64,000 bases of DNA from Epiperipatus broadwayi (GCA_028023455.1 JAQFVV010006246.1:423501-487500), one strand, 5' to 3'. Counted from the stretch's first letter, positions 49,093 to 61,464 are shown. A program made the numbers and translations. The notes: a model not told the origin generated them from the letters alone.

Positions 49093-49236
49093 ATTGGATA
49101 AAGAAGAAAAGCTACAAAGAAGAAAATTTAAAGAAGCTGCTCACATGACAATGGCAAAAAATCCCATAAGCCAACCTAGTGTGACTATACATAATGTATG
49201 GAAATCACTAATCAACTTTGCTCTGAGGAAAAAGTG
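49093..49236 (+). pseudogene. Penelope-like C-terminal fragment
   Basis: Forty-eight codons ending in TGA read LDKEEKLQRRKFKEAAHM, then PISQPSVTIHNVWKSLI. The RRKFKEA and PISQPS...W patterns are those found after the GIY-YIG domain in many endonuclease-bearing PLEs. The nuclease itself and the RT are missing. The fragment lies exactly in the spacer between the two inverted tRNA-like units, and the plus-strand unit follows about 60 bases after its stop, as if both belonged to the PLE 3' end. The match is from family memory, not an alignment. Confidence 0.55.
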
Positions 49237-49297
49237 AAGAAATCAGGAGGAACCTCATAGATAAGTATATGAAATTACTACATACTGTTGCCTTTGG

Positions 49298-49440
49298 CAG
49301 GATGGCTCAGTTGGTTAGAGCATTACCTTAAATTTCAATAATCAAGAATCTAAGGATCCAGGTTCGAATCCCATGCTAGTACTGTCACTGGTCAGGCCAG
49401 CAACACCTGAAGAAGAGGGGAGAAAAATACTCTCGAAACA
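49298..49440 (+). mobile_element. tRNA-derived SINE-like unit, right copy
   Basis: A box GGCTCAGTTGGTTAGAGC (49304-49321) and B box GGTTCGAATCC (49361-49371). The sequence then runs through CTGTCACTGGTCAGGCCAG to CACCTGAAGAAGAGG...CTCTCGAAAC (49404-49439). It mirrors the left copy on the opposite strand with few changes, including TACTCTC where the left copy has TACCTCTC, which shortens the putative hammerhead stem II by one pair. Confidence 0.82.
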
Positions 49441-49632
49441 TTGAGCGTATACTAACCTGTTTGCTGTGATTTTACTAACAGTTAGTGCATATACTAACCT
49501 GTTTGCTGTGATATTATTAACATTTGTTTGCTGTGATATTACTAACAGTTGAATGCATTTGGAATATTTAACTAAAAATTAAACTTTTCTAAAGACATTC
49601 AACACACATATTAGATGATGGAAATAGTCCAA

Positions 49633-49648
49633 TATATATATATATATA
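49633..49648. repeat. Short (AT)n tract
   Basis: Lies between the end of the right inverted arm (AGTCCAATATA) and the sequence starting TTGTACGCAACC. Confidence 0.9.
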
Positions 49649-51357
49649 TTGTACGCAACCAAACTAATTAGACAATAAAAAAGAAAACAAGTTAATGAGT
49701 TTTAACGGTCAAAATTCTTTTCTTCCCAATTTTATTAAAAAAATTTCCAACTCGTCTTCTCCACGATAGAAATGCGGTAGATGTATAAAACCTTTAAGCA
49801 AACCCTGTGGCTTTGCGCTAGAAACCGTGTTTAAAATTGACTTAGAATAGCGTATACTAGCTAAATCAAATGCCTGCGTGATAGCAAAATGTGGCGTAAC
49901 AAAAAAGGAAGGTTGTTATCAAAGAGTCAGATTGCTATATATACAAGAAACTGACTAGGATTTAATTAACAACATAAAATAAAATTGGAAAGAGATTTCA
50001 AAATGACAAAAAAAGTTAACTATTAAATTTAACACATAGCAGAAATGCCAAATATTTACAAAGGAGTAAGGAAGAATAGCGAAGGTAAAGAGAGGAGTTA
50101 CATAGCTAAGGTGAATCCCAAAATATATTAAGGTTAATTCATAAAAGAGGTTTACATAGCAAAGACATATATTTCAATACAACAATGACAAAACAATATG
50201 AAATCAAAAGTAGCATGCGAAGGATAGTTTAATATAGTAGATGCTGATACTGCGTCCTTTCCGTGATCCTCCCGGCGATCGTGTTGATCAGATAAACACG
50301 ATAGGTGTTTGTCCAGGACAATGAAAATATGAAGTATATAGCTTCCATGAAAGTTCTCGAATTTATGGTTATTGATTGGATGTTAAGGCATTTTTGGATG
50401 GTATTTAGGAACCTACAGCGACGTAAAGCCTATGATTTGCTAATAAGCGCTATCCATCAAATCTACTCAAAATCACGGTTGGATTTAACTGGAGCAGGTT
50501 CGACTTCTCCATTGTTTGAAAAATGACTGTATAACTTCTTTTTTGAAGCACAAAATGATAATGAAGCAAAATCTGGCGGATTTCTCCCCAGGAGGAAATC
50601 CGAGATTCCCTTTCAGACTTGAAACTAAGGCAGAGAAAGCTCTTACAACAAATCGCTTTCACAAAGCAAAATCAAGAAATCAAATGATGACTCCTTCCAA
50701 AGAAAAAGTCTGAATAATTGTCTCTTTTGTTCTCCCTACTATTTATCACTTTCTCTGCCAGCTACCTTCCATTGTTTGTATGAGTCTGAGATCTTGATAA
50801 AGCCTCCCCATGCTTCCTTTGTTTCCAAAACAACTTGCGTTTCACCAAAAAACTAAACTTCAATTTTTCTCTAACTTTCTTGCCACAAGGTTGGGATTCG
50901 TCGATAAGCAGAGCAAATGCCCATCTTTAATTAGACTTGAACGGCCCACTAATTAAAATATACATTCTTTCCGAGAAATGTTGAGTGGAAGCTTATCTCA
51001 AAATCAAAATCTCGTACTAAATATTTTAATAAGAACTTGGTTCAGACAATATATTATTACTTTACAATAGAATAAGCATTTTTATTTTCAGCAGAGTACG
51101 TGCATCATGCGCTAGATATATCACATTCAGATGTATATATGTTTACTCATCAGGTTAAGCAATTGGCTCCCTTCTTCTTCAATAGAGATGGAAATTTGGC
51201 CCCCAAGATAAAATATTTAAGCTGCAATACACATTTTAATGTAGCATAGTAATAACTTTAGCTGTAATGCAAAACCCTGCTGATGTTGAACTATAAACTT
51301 TAATGTTAGGGGTATGCCTGAAGGAAGCGCGGATCGGACTTCAGATCCATTGCTTCA
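49649..51357. other. Unidentified segment between two (AT)n tracts, richer in GC
   Basis: It starts TGTACGCAACC directly after (AT)n and ends with a GAAGC...GCTTCAATA hairpin directly before the next (AT)n. It holds a cluster of GC-rich words near 50255-50300 (CTCCCGGCGATCGTG) with the hairpin ATCGTGTT...AACACGAT, and small ORFs at 50305-50526 and 50516-50713 that match no family I know. It looks like one inserted element, perhaps a solo LTR or a non-autonomous element, but the class is not determined. Confidence 0.4.
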
Positions 51358-51380
51358 ATATATATATATATATATATATT
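51358..51380. repeat. Short (AT)n tract
   Basis: Between the GCTTCAATA hairpin end and TTGTGCCGACACTGG. Confidence 0.9.
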
Positions 51381-52010
51381 GTGCCGACACTGGGATTGGT
51401 ACATAATAATTTTTCCTAAAAAAAAAAGAGGTATAAAACATCTAAAGTTTCTTTATGTCACGCTCACGCAAATACAATGGTTTTCGAAAAAGTAGGTAGT
51501 GAGATAGCATTCTATCATCAGTTTTGAAAATAAAAGTTAAAATTGATTAATTAAAACAGAAAGGAGTATTGATGAAAAAATTAAATTTGTCTGGGGTTTG
51601 AATTATGCAGTGTGTTAGCGAGATAGACGATTCTGACCGTTACAATATATGTGCGATTGTAAATAAAAATAAATATATGCATATAAAATATTAAAAAATA
51701 AATGGAAGTTATCATTAAAAAACACAGCGGTGGCTATTAATTAAAAATATAAAAAACAACATGTGTGAGGGCTAATACTAATTAAACGATCTTCAACAAC
51801 AAAGGAATTTCGACAACAGATATTGCCAGAGGATGGTAAAAGACAACACATCGCATGTATAAATAGCCAATTTTTTATCAGACAGTCAGTGAGGACAATC
51901 AGTTGAGTTAATTGTATCAGAGGTCAGTTTATTATGTAACAGTCTGAAATGCAGTGTTAAAAACCCACATAAAACATATGTCTTTCTCCAGCCTGAAGTC
52001 TGAAGAAAAC
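51381..52010 (+). mobile_element. Possible solo LTR or LTR-like element
   Basis: It starts TGTGCCGACACTGGG right after (AT)n. A TATA box (TGTATAAATAGCC, about 51858-51870) stands about 25 bases upstream of CAGACAGTCAGTGAGG, the arrangement of an LTR promoter with an initiator-like TCAGT. The right end, a second LTR and internal coding parts were not recognised. Low confidence. Confidence 0.3.
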
Positions 52011-53054
52011 AGCAAGATCTGCCTGTGAAATAATGTCTGCATAACAGCTTAAAAATCTCTGTCAATATATAATTGTTTCCAATAATAATAAAAGTGAATA
52101 ATAATGAAACTCCTCAAGGAAATGTCCCAGCTGGCTGGAAATATTCTCACCTAAAGCAGTAACCAAAGAAAATAAAGTTCTACATCCGCATTCAAAATCC
52201 TAGATAAAAATGTTTCATATTCTTATTTCTATAGTAGCCATTGCATTAATTCATAAAGTCTCCAGGGACAAGTAATTTGAACTCTATAAGCATGCATAAA
52301 ATGAAGTATTGATGTGCGTGTTTGTGAATGCTATATGATTTTATAAACATCAAATATTATTTATGCTTTCTCGTACGATATATTATAATGTGTTAATTTA
52401 AAATGTGCATGTGTTATATTAGATTTATAAAATGTTTAAAATTAGTAAATGTTAATTAAAATAAATGGTCTTTAACTACTTCAGCTTCAAGCCGCCATAT
52501 TGAACTTTTTAAAATAATGGCCTGAGACACAATTTTCATAATAACTTCAGTTTTAATTATGTTAGAACAAAAACAATTACATTGCTAGAAACTAGAAAAA
52601 TTAAGAAAAACAATAAGCATAAAATAAATAGTGATAACTATATAAAAAATAAGGAAAAAAAAGAAATTTTCACATTCGAAATAATTATTATTTTATTGTT
52701 TGTTCATAATTTGGAAATTAACATTAACTAAAATTCAAAATTCATCTTCAGTGATAATTTCTTTCTATTCCTTACAAAATTATCTTTTTAAACATGTATA
52801 ATATGTCTTACCTGAGATAATCCATAGCTTCACAATCTCCAAACAAAGTCGGATATGACTTGTTCATTTCTATCTTGTACCCCAAATGTTCTAAATGTCA
52901 AAGGCGTCTATAAAGAAAAAGATTCATCCTAATAAAAGATACAAAAGAAATCATCATAGCAATTGGCTTCTTGTCTGTCTAAAACTAGAAATTGTAGGCT
53001 ACTTTCTATATCACTGATAAAATGAGTTTTATCTCTTCATTTTATATTTTTTGT
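52011..53054. other. AT-rich intergenic DNA
   Basis: No coding or RNA signal recognised. Confidence 0.45.
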
Positions 53055-53160
53055 GTGTACAATAGTGATGTTTATATTCATTGTGATCACCAATGATGTT
53101 TATATTCTTTATGCAGTGCACAAGTGATGTTTATATTTTTTATGTACAGAAGTGATGCTA
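53055..53160. repeat. Short degenerate tandem repeat
   Basis: GTGATGTTTATATTC recurs at about 53063, 53093 (as AATGATGTTTATATTC) and 53129, with GTGATG again at about 53151. Spacing is roughly 20-36 bases. Confidence 0.7.
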
Positions 53161-53464
53161 TCTTGTTATATTTATTGTATCACAGATATAATTTATTTGC
53201 ATATAGTCTATAGACTTGAAAAATAATGTTATGAAACATATAGCAAAAGCAAAGCATGATCAAGCATAAACATAAACAAGAATCAGAATTGGATTATATG
53301 TTTGTGTATGCAATGTCTGTCTGTATACATTTGTTTATTAGTCTTATAACTCATTGCTTGTAAACCATATAATATAAACATAATTAATGGTTTTCAAAAA
53401 GTATACTTTTTGAAAATCATTATTTTTATAAAAATAAGAGGATTAGTGTACATAGAACTTTAGA

Positions 53465-53740
53465 AAATTACGATATGAATTATATACTAATAAGTTAATT
53501 ACGATATGAATTCTATATGAGTAAATATATAATTACAAACTAAATCACACTAATTTTTCGATAAATATGAATTCTATGTGAGCATAAATAAATGTATTAC
53601 AAACTACCTTTAGAAAATTATGATAAATATGAATTCTATACGACCATAAATATATAATTACACACACACCAATTTTTCGATAGATATGAATTGTATATGA
53701 GCATAAATATATAACTACAAATTAGCACACACTAATTACA
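53465..53740. repeat. Minisatellite, about 61-bp unit, four copies
   Basis: Units share CGATAAATATGAATTCTATATG, AGCATAAATATATAATTACAAA and CACACACTAATTTTT. Copies centre on the GAATTCTAT word near 53511, 53571, 53632 and its variant GAATTGTAT near 53689. Confidence 0.85.
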
Positions 53741-54068
53741 GGGTAAAATTTTATATTAGGTGTCGCAATCTTTTATAATGGCAACTAAACAACAAAGTAA
53801 AATAAGCATTCACAATAAAATACCTTTAAATATACATCCAACCTAGTGAACGATTTCTATTTTAAATAAACAAATGAATATAGTTTTACTAATGAATTTA
53901 ATTAAAATCGTGAGATTGATTGATACTGACATATTAGACAAAATATATATATATATCTTAAACAAAATAAGTTGTATACATTTAACTGAGACACATAAAG
54001 TTATATAAACATAAATTAAACGTGAAAGCAACGTATATTTAGAATTATATAAGTATTGATAAAGGATT

Positions 54069-54089
54069 ATAGAGAGAGAGAGAGAGAGA
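54069..54089. repeat. Short (GA)n tract
   Basis: About ten GA units. Confidence 0.9.
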
Positions 54090-54591
54090 GTTTACAAGCA
54101 AAACTAGCAAAATATCGTAAATGGATCTATGAATTAATTTAGCTACAAATTATAAATCACCTGTGAATGTTCGTATTAAGGCAGCTCTAAATTACATGAT
54201 TTTACCTAAGATATCAGCATAGCAGCAGGCAAACAGGTTGGCACTTCTACATCATCTCGTATGGCTGGTAAAGTAGAATTTTACAGCTGGTAGACAGTCC
54301 TCCGAGAGGAAAAAAAAAAGGCGGATGGCTCCGCTATTCATGCTTCATCATGCAGAACTTGTGTTGGCTTCTTAAAAGTAATTAAACTCAACTGACTAAA
54401 AACTCATCTGAACTTAACTAAAAACTGAAAAGTAAACTCTCCTTTTGTTCTGTGACTCCTTTTATAACATTTTAATATTGCCCAGAATGCAATTTCATAT
54501 ACCAACCCTATCTCTATAATCCCTTTAAAAACAACATTTAATTAGCAAAATATTTTCAACAGATAAGGCTCGAAATACAATTTTTAGCTAT

Positions 54592-54732
54592 TTTAAATCA
54601 TTCGACAACAACTGATAAACGATTTGTTTTCGATCTTAATTGCAAATGACAATTCTAATTAAAGGCAACAAACTGAATTCAAATCATTTGACAACAACTG
54701 ATAAACGATTTGTTTTTCGATTTTAATTAAGA
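54592..54732. repeat. Direct duplication of about 50 bases
   Basis: AAATCATTCGACAACAACTG...GATTTGTTTTCGAT (from 54595) recurs from 54681 as AAATCATTTGACAACAACTG...GATTTGTTTTTCGAT, about 86 bases apart. Confidence 0.85.
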
Positions 54733-57700
54733 TTTATAAATTTTAATTATAGACAACGATCTGACTAGTGATAAAGATAATTTCAGTATTTCAAGCCTTC
54801 CTCATTTTTCTTTGTTGTTACATTTCAATAGTTTAATTAAATATTTTAAATCAAAATACATATAGATATAACAAAAAAAAATTACAATTATATAAAGAAA
54901 ATGTTTAGTTGTCAGCAATAAACATTAATAACATTATTGCTTCATTCATATATATATATATATGCATCACACACACTACTGTTTTACTTTACTAAATAAA
55001 AATTAATTTTACTAATTTCTCCAATGATTCAGTGTGTGAGTGAATAGCATATATTTATAGCAAGGTCTGAATTGCGGACCCCTAGGTTAGTATAGATGGT
55101 GAAACATGAAGCTCGATGATGATTAGACATCGATTGCTTCAATAGTTATAACATACAAGATATTATAGTTACCCTTGAGAGAAATAAATAAGATCAATAT
55201 GTAATCCCCATTGCATAAGATAGGAAGATTTAGCTATATAGATCCTAAATAAAGGATTACACAGAGTAAAATGGAATGAATATAAAATATAAGACTAGAA
55301 TGTTACCCATTTTGTTCAAAAATTGTATATGATCAGATGCATAGTCATGATAGAAAAACTAATCACTTGTTACTACAAATCAGGATGCTTTTTTACAACT
55401 CATGGCACAAGCTTTCCAAAACTTTTTAATATAAATCTTGTTGCCTGCTTGATCCTGGAGAAGAAATTATGAAGGCAAAATTTCTCTCACATCCAAAAAA
55501 AAAAAAACAAATGAGCATTTTTTTCGTTCTTGATTTCATTTGTTGTGCTTTTGTGGGATAAGTGAGAGTTTGTTATTGGACATATTATCATTTTGTTTCT
55601 GGGTCATAATTATATTATCAAGACTCATCTCTATATATATGACTTTAGACAACAAATCAGGGACAGATTCTAAGTGGGTTTTTTTTTCAAACCATGACCT
55701 GCAGTTAGACAAACGGCTCTCTGGTCAAGGGTAAGTAAGTGAGGTAAAAATTATTTCATACACAATTTCTTTATTAAAGTTTAATGACAAAAACTCAGTC
55801 CTAATTATCCAATGGTGATTTTACCGAATGACATAATAAATTTTTGTTATATTTTCATCAATGCACAAAATAAGAGAAAGCTTTTATTTAAAGGAAATAA
55901 TACCATGGGTTTATTGTTTTTAAACTTGCTTCGTGAAATACGACTGGATAAAGCTCTTCACCTGGACCAATTGCTCAACAGAAAAACATTTTCTAATGAG
56001 AGAGTATGCACTTGTTAATTAATGATTGTTTAAAACTAAGTTATAAATGATATGTATTTTTTTTGTTATATCACATTCGTTAAAGTCTGTATGGTCAAGT
56101 GATATTTAATAGCCTTGTAATGACAAAGGTATGTTTTAATATAATTATTATAGGTTAAGTTGATATTTAACACGAAAGAAAAAATCTATAAAATATGTTT
56201 TAATTATTACATACAATTGTAGGTAGAAATTTTGTATGTTAGATACTAAAAAAAAAATATTTAGATATTTAAGGGGTAAAATAAATATTGAAAATTATCA
56301 GAAGTAACTAAAAAAAAAAATGCTATAACAAAATATTTCTTGTTAAAGTTTTGAAACAAATTTATACTGTATTAATTGAGGAATTTATTCCTAATTATTC
56401 TTAAATAACACATCCACTTTATGTAGTTTAAGATAGTATGCTACCAACTATTTTGAATGTTCCTTTATTAAAATTAAAATTATTATATTTTTATTCTATG
56501 ATGTCCATTGATTTCAGATGTTGATCAAAGTATACACGGTAACATAAGTTTATTATAATCAGTGTATTTACTTATCCTGCCCAGATATAGCATTGGTATA
56601 TGCTTAATATTTGCATAGGTAATAATTATAATGTATTTATTTTGTGGGATGAAAAATGATCTCCCCAAAAGCTTTGTTTTTCATGAGAGGAAGATTTTAA
56701 ATATAATGTTCGGATATGTTTATAGCCCAAGTGATCGATTCTCATAGATAGGACGATCAAGAATTTATCTAGCATTTAGTATGCTTCATTCATTTAAATC
56801 CCAGGAGAGGATTGTATTTGGTGTGTGTTCGTTGTATGCCCAAGTAAGAGGCAAGAAACCACCAAAATATTTTAATGTAGTAGATTACTCTACAGACCTT
56901 CGTGGTTATTCCATATTCCTCATGTGAAAATAAAGATAGCTCCACCATGGAAGGTGTTGATTATTGTGCTTAATTTTGAAAGTTCGGGCAAGATAAAGGT
57001 TATATTGGAGGTGTTAGTTCCCCAAGATCCACTTTAGTATAAATAGTGTGTTAGTAACTAGGGTCAATATCTGTATTGTGCTGCTAAATATTGCTAGTAT
57101 TTGACAAGTAAATCAATGGAGAAAGTAATTAAAATTGCGTAATTTAAAACGCTTATTTACTGAAGGAATATTCAAATGCAATATTTAATTCTGGTTAGTA
57201 ATTAAATAATACTCATATTTAAAATTATACGTATGAATAAAATTTGTATCATAACTTAAGTTAGCATTAAGTTAAATGTAAGATGGTAAGTGTAACTTCT
57301 GATAACGGGCCTATAATTAGAATAGGTTATCCCATTAAAGACCATAAACAAAGTAAATGTATTAGAAATAAATTTAATTATTTTGTGTATTGCATATGAT
57401 GGGATTAATCATTTAAAAAAAAAAAATAGTTAGTCAATAATTTTGAATAAAAGCTTCTACAAGGTTACCAAAATTTATTAAACAATGTATTGGTAATGAA
57501 ATGTACTTTTAGTTAATCAATCCATATGATTGCATACAGGAGAAGTAGTAACCTCTAGTCCATAACCAAAAGAGTATACAGATTAATGTCAGTTATATTT
57601 TATATTTTTGTATTGCTATGGGATTATTGAATAAATGTTCATATATTTTTTTTGTGATAATAATAAATTATAGTCTTGTTAAAATTTGTTGTAGATTCAT

Positions 57701-59099
57701 TTTTTTGTTTTTATATGCTAAATATAAGTGTTTGCACAATATTTGCAAAACCTTTTCTTGAGTCCGAAATCATTCCAAATTCTTAAAAACTTAATATACC
57801 AGATAAATAAAGTTAAGCACATCGGAATATGTCATTATATTTTAGTTTAATGATAATTATTTATGGAGTTGAAAACTTAAGACTAAACATTCACCTTTGT
57901 GTAAAAAAAAAAAAAAAAAAATGAATTTATTCCCAAACCATTAACTTTGGTTGCACATTATTCCATTTCCATTTAGTTAAATTGTCTAAGTAATAAATCT
58001 TAGTTATATTATTGTGTTGTCATGGATGATGGAAGGACACAAAAAGCACCCTTGTCTTTTTATTATTCTGACTGACATTCTAAAAAACAAAAAAAGGCTG
58101 TGTTATTCAAAGTTATACGTCATTATTGAATAGAATTATCATCTCTTTAAATAATATAGCAGTGAATATGAGAGATGAAGACACATTGAATTTAAGTAAA
58201 ATAAATGTTTCCTATAGCCGACCAGAATGCCAGTCATATGCGACAACACAATACTGCCGAGCATTTCCTTACTTGAAACAAAGAACCCTGAGATTAATAT
58301 TATTATAATTATTCTTTAAATTAATAAGTGATCAATTATTGTTGTTATTACAATCGTGGCATGGCTTAAGAGAATTGAATGTACAATTGTATTATATGAA
58401 AAGTATTTTAGATCATATTGGAAAATTAATGGATATGTTGCTTTATTTTGGTTGCCTTAACAACAAGTGCAAATAAAATAAACTAATAAATTTTCTAATA
58501 AATAATATTTACTGGGTTAGAAATGGCCACCAAACTACAGGGGCCTTCGATGGCTATAGCTGGCCACGAGGAATTTAGTAAACTTTTCTAGAAGTCAATA
58601 TTAATATTGTTTGCACTTGAATGGATTAGTTATTCATTGATTAAAAATATTTGCCAATAATGAATTGTTTTAGCCATAAGATATTATGTGAATATCTATT
58701 ATATGATCTAATCTTTTGCCACTGAAAAATAAATAATTAAGTTGTCAGTTTATGATGTTGTGGTCTGTAGGCAATTCCATAAAACACTGTAATGATTTTA
58801 TCATTTATGATGATCTGTTTGTCTGGTCTTGTGATTGGCACTTATGCTATATTACATAATATCTAATGAGATTTATATGGACCAAGAAGCATGTGAAAAA
58901 AAAAAGAGCATATTTAGTAGTTAATGTTGGAGCTTTAGGGATATTAAATGTCAGAGCATAGTTTTTGGTGTAGATTGTTTTTGGTAGGAGAGGCAGGGAG
59001 GCAGGATGTCTTGTCAATAATTTCTTATCGATAAATTTATTAATAGTTCATTGCTAATATTTCAGTACTGTTAAATACTAAAAGAGTTAGAATTTTAAT
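54733..59099. other. AT-rich intergenic DNA and possible 5' LTR remnant
   Basis: No gene recognised; the ORFs at 55540, 55812 and 58126 look random. A TATAAATA at about 57033 and a purine-rich GGTAGGAGAGGCAGGGAGG stretch near 58982-59005 are weak hints of LTR sequence for the element starting at 59100. The latter loosely resembles 62625-62660 in the 3' LTR candidate. Confidence 0.4.
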
Positions 59100-61382
59100 A
59101 TGAGTGAAAACAAAGATAATCATAGTATTTCTGAGGATTTGGGAGGATCCCAAGAGTTACAATCCCCTGATACACAGACTCCATATTTTAGTGTAGAATT
59201 AAAAGAGGAAGGGGAAGATTTGGATATAGCTAACCCAGAAGAAGCCACAATAATAAAGGGAAAACATGAAAATGAGCCAGATCAATTAATGAGAAATACA
59301 TTGGAGGAATTCTTGAAAAAATTAGAAAAATCAAATAGTGAATTAAAAAGTGAATTAAAAAGTCAAATCCAAAACTCAAATAGTAAATTAGAACAATCAA
59401 ATAGTGAATCAAAATGTCAGATCCAAAACTCAAATAGTAAATTAGAACAATCAAATAGTGAATTAAAAAGTCAGATCCAAAACTCAAATAGTAAATTAGA
59501 ACAATCAAATAGTGAATTAAAAAGTCAGATCCAAAACTCAAATAGTGAATTAAATAGTGAATTAAAAAGTCAGATACAAAACTCAAATAGTGAATTAAAA
59601 AGTGAATTAAAAAGTCAGATACAAAATTTAAATATTAAATTAGAGAATCAAATGCAGGAGATCAAAGAGACATCTCAAAATCAAGTACAGGAGATAAAGG
59701 ACTTAAGGGAAGATTTGAGAAATCATGTAGAAGAATCAAAATTGGCCTCTGAAAAGCTGGAAATAAGAATAAGGAAAGAGATCAAAACAAATTCTGAAAG
59801 GGCAGAAAATATGATAGAGGCTATCCAGAAGGACTTTATAAGTCAATATATTGTATTAAACAATGAAGTACAGGAAATAAGAAATTATCAAAAGGAAACA
59901 GTAGTTTTTCAAAGAGAAGTTCAGGATAGAGTTGAATCTATTAAGGGAGAATTAGACAGTGCTAGAAGTGAAGTTAGTAATTTGAAAGAGGAAGTTAAAA
60001 ATATAACTCTAGCACCTGACAATGTAGTGAAAGGATGTCAGAGCCAGATTACCAGATTAATAGCTAAACTAGAAACTCAAGAGTTGACCCAATGTGAGAT
60101 TAATCAAAATCTAGAAAGTGAGCTAAGTCAAGTTATGGGAAGAGTAGAAAATTTTAATGATATAATAAAGAGTAATGCACAGCTATTACATAATAATCTC
60201 CAAGATGAAATAGGGGAATTAATGATTCAGTGTGAGAGTAAAGTCTATCAAAGGTTAGAAGATAAATTCAGGATAAATAAAGATGAAACTATTAACCAAT
60301 TGGAACAATAGATTAAACACTTAAATGTAGGCCTAAAAGATAGTTCAAAGAGAATAGACTGTGAATGGCAGAACTATAAGTTAGAATTAGAGAGTCGAAT
60401 GCAAGCTATAGACTATAATAGGGATAATTTTACCAAAAGTAAAAAAGTTGTTCAAAGTAAAGGTTTATCTGAAACTCAAGTAAAGGAAACAAATAATGGT
60501 CATAATAACCAAGTAATATCTGAGTTACATACGGTAATTAGTCCAGTAAAATCAATATACGATCCATTAAATGAGGCTAGAAGTAAAGTCATGCTAGAGC
60601 CAGAAAGTAATAGCTCCATGGCCTTAAAATTCTTAAAAATAAAATTTTTTAGAGGTGAATATCTGGAGAATCCACACGAGTATCTCCAGATTCTGGAGGA
60701 GTTATTCACCTTATGTCATTTATCTGAGATAGAAAAGATTGCTATTGCCGCTAACCATTTGTGTGCAGCATCTAAAGACTGGTGGCAATCATTATTTATT
60801 AAACCAGAAACATATGGAGACTTCAAATATCTTATGTTAGCCAGTTTTTGGGGGGAAGACTGCCAAGATAACCTGAGATATCAGATATCTCAGGAAAGAT
60901 ATCATGTAAATAAGGGTAGTTATACTCAGTTTTTCAGGAGTCAGGCCATCAAATTGAAAACTTTGACAGCTTATCCTTTATCTGAGACACAAATTGTGCG
61001 AATAATTCGCCATAATCTGCCAAGGCATATAGAGCAGATCTTGATTGCTGCTGACAGACATACCATAGAAGAGGTAGTAGAAATTTTAGATTCGTTAGAG
61101 ACCAGCGATAGGAATATTGATAATAGAATTAGGGTAAATAGAGACACCCATCCGATGGTGAGTAATATCAATTTCGCAGATAGGTCACATATGGGAAGGA
61201 GGAAGTTAGTTAGAGAAAAAGGATATTATAGGAAGAATCCCTATGGTAGACAGAATAGCCACCTCAGTAGGCCAACAGTTAAGAGTAGAATTCTGAATGA
61301 GAATCAGCCTTCTACTAGTGGTATCCCAACAATACCAAAAAAAAATATAAAAGGTAGTAAAAGTAGCGGGGCATTAAATTAA
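59100..61382 (+). pseudogene. Ty3/gypsy gag with long coiled coil, one in-frame stop
   Basis: The ATG at 59100 opens a 760-codon frame interrupted once by TAG at 60309-60311, where CAG (Gln) would fit the Gln-rich coiled coil. After an acidic start, residues about 78-180 hold four to five copies of an 18-residue unit (SNSELKSQIQNSNSKLEQ). A long coiled coil continues to about residue 430. Residues about 510-670 are a typical retrotransposon gag domain: FLKIKFFRGEYLENPHEYLQ, KDWWQS, then an SQERYHV...YTQFFRSQAIKL stretch. The C-terminus is basic, without a CCHC knuckle. Role: capsid protein. The very long N-terminal coiled coil is unusual for the family. Confidence 0.88.
59331..59640 (+). repeat. 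54-bp in-frame tandem repeat within gag
   Basis: The DNA word AAAAGTCAGATCCAAAACTC recurs at multiples of about 54 bases, coding the 18-residue coiled-coil unit. Unit boundaries drift near the right end, with shorter AGTGAATTAAAA units inserted. Confidence 0.9.
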
Positions 61383-61464
61383 AAAGGACCTCGCAGGAAC
61401 GTTCCTCACTTCGGGGCCCTATTTTTAAACATATGGGGAACAGCATGATGTGGATTATCAATAA

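Larger units (their letters stand above)
48615..49635. repeat. Large inverted repeat around a PLE fragment
   Basis: The left arm 48615-49015 and right arm 49278-49635 are near-identical inverted copies; the central spacer is 49016-49277. The arms differ mainly in the number of about 43-base internal units (CTAACCTGTTTGCTGTGATA...), roughly four on the left and three on the right, plus a few substitutions. Each arm carries a tRNA-like unit next to the spacer. The high identity points to a recent event or ongoing homogenisation. Confidence 0.95.

Noticed and set aside
50494-50516. GCAGGTTCGACTTCTCCA as a tRNA 3' end or primer binding site
   Set aside because: Only six bases lie between the T-loop-like part and CCA, too few for an acceptor stem, and no A box or LTR fits.
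55540-56018. Two plus-strand ORFs of about 65 codons
   Set aside because: Length and composition are as expected by chance and nothing is recognised around them.
58980-59045. 5' LTR end of the Ty3/gypsy element
   Set aside because: Similarity to the 3' LTR candidate is limited to a purine-rich stretch; not enough to annotate.
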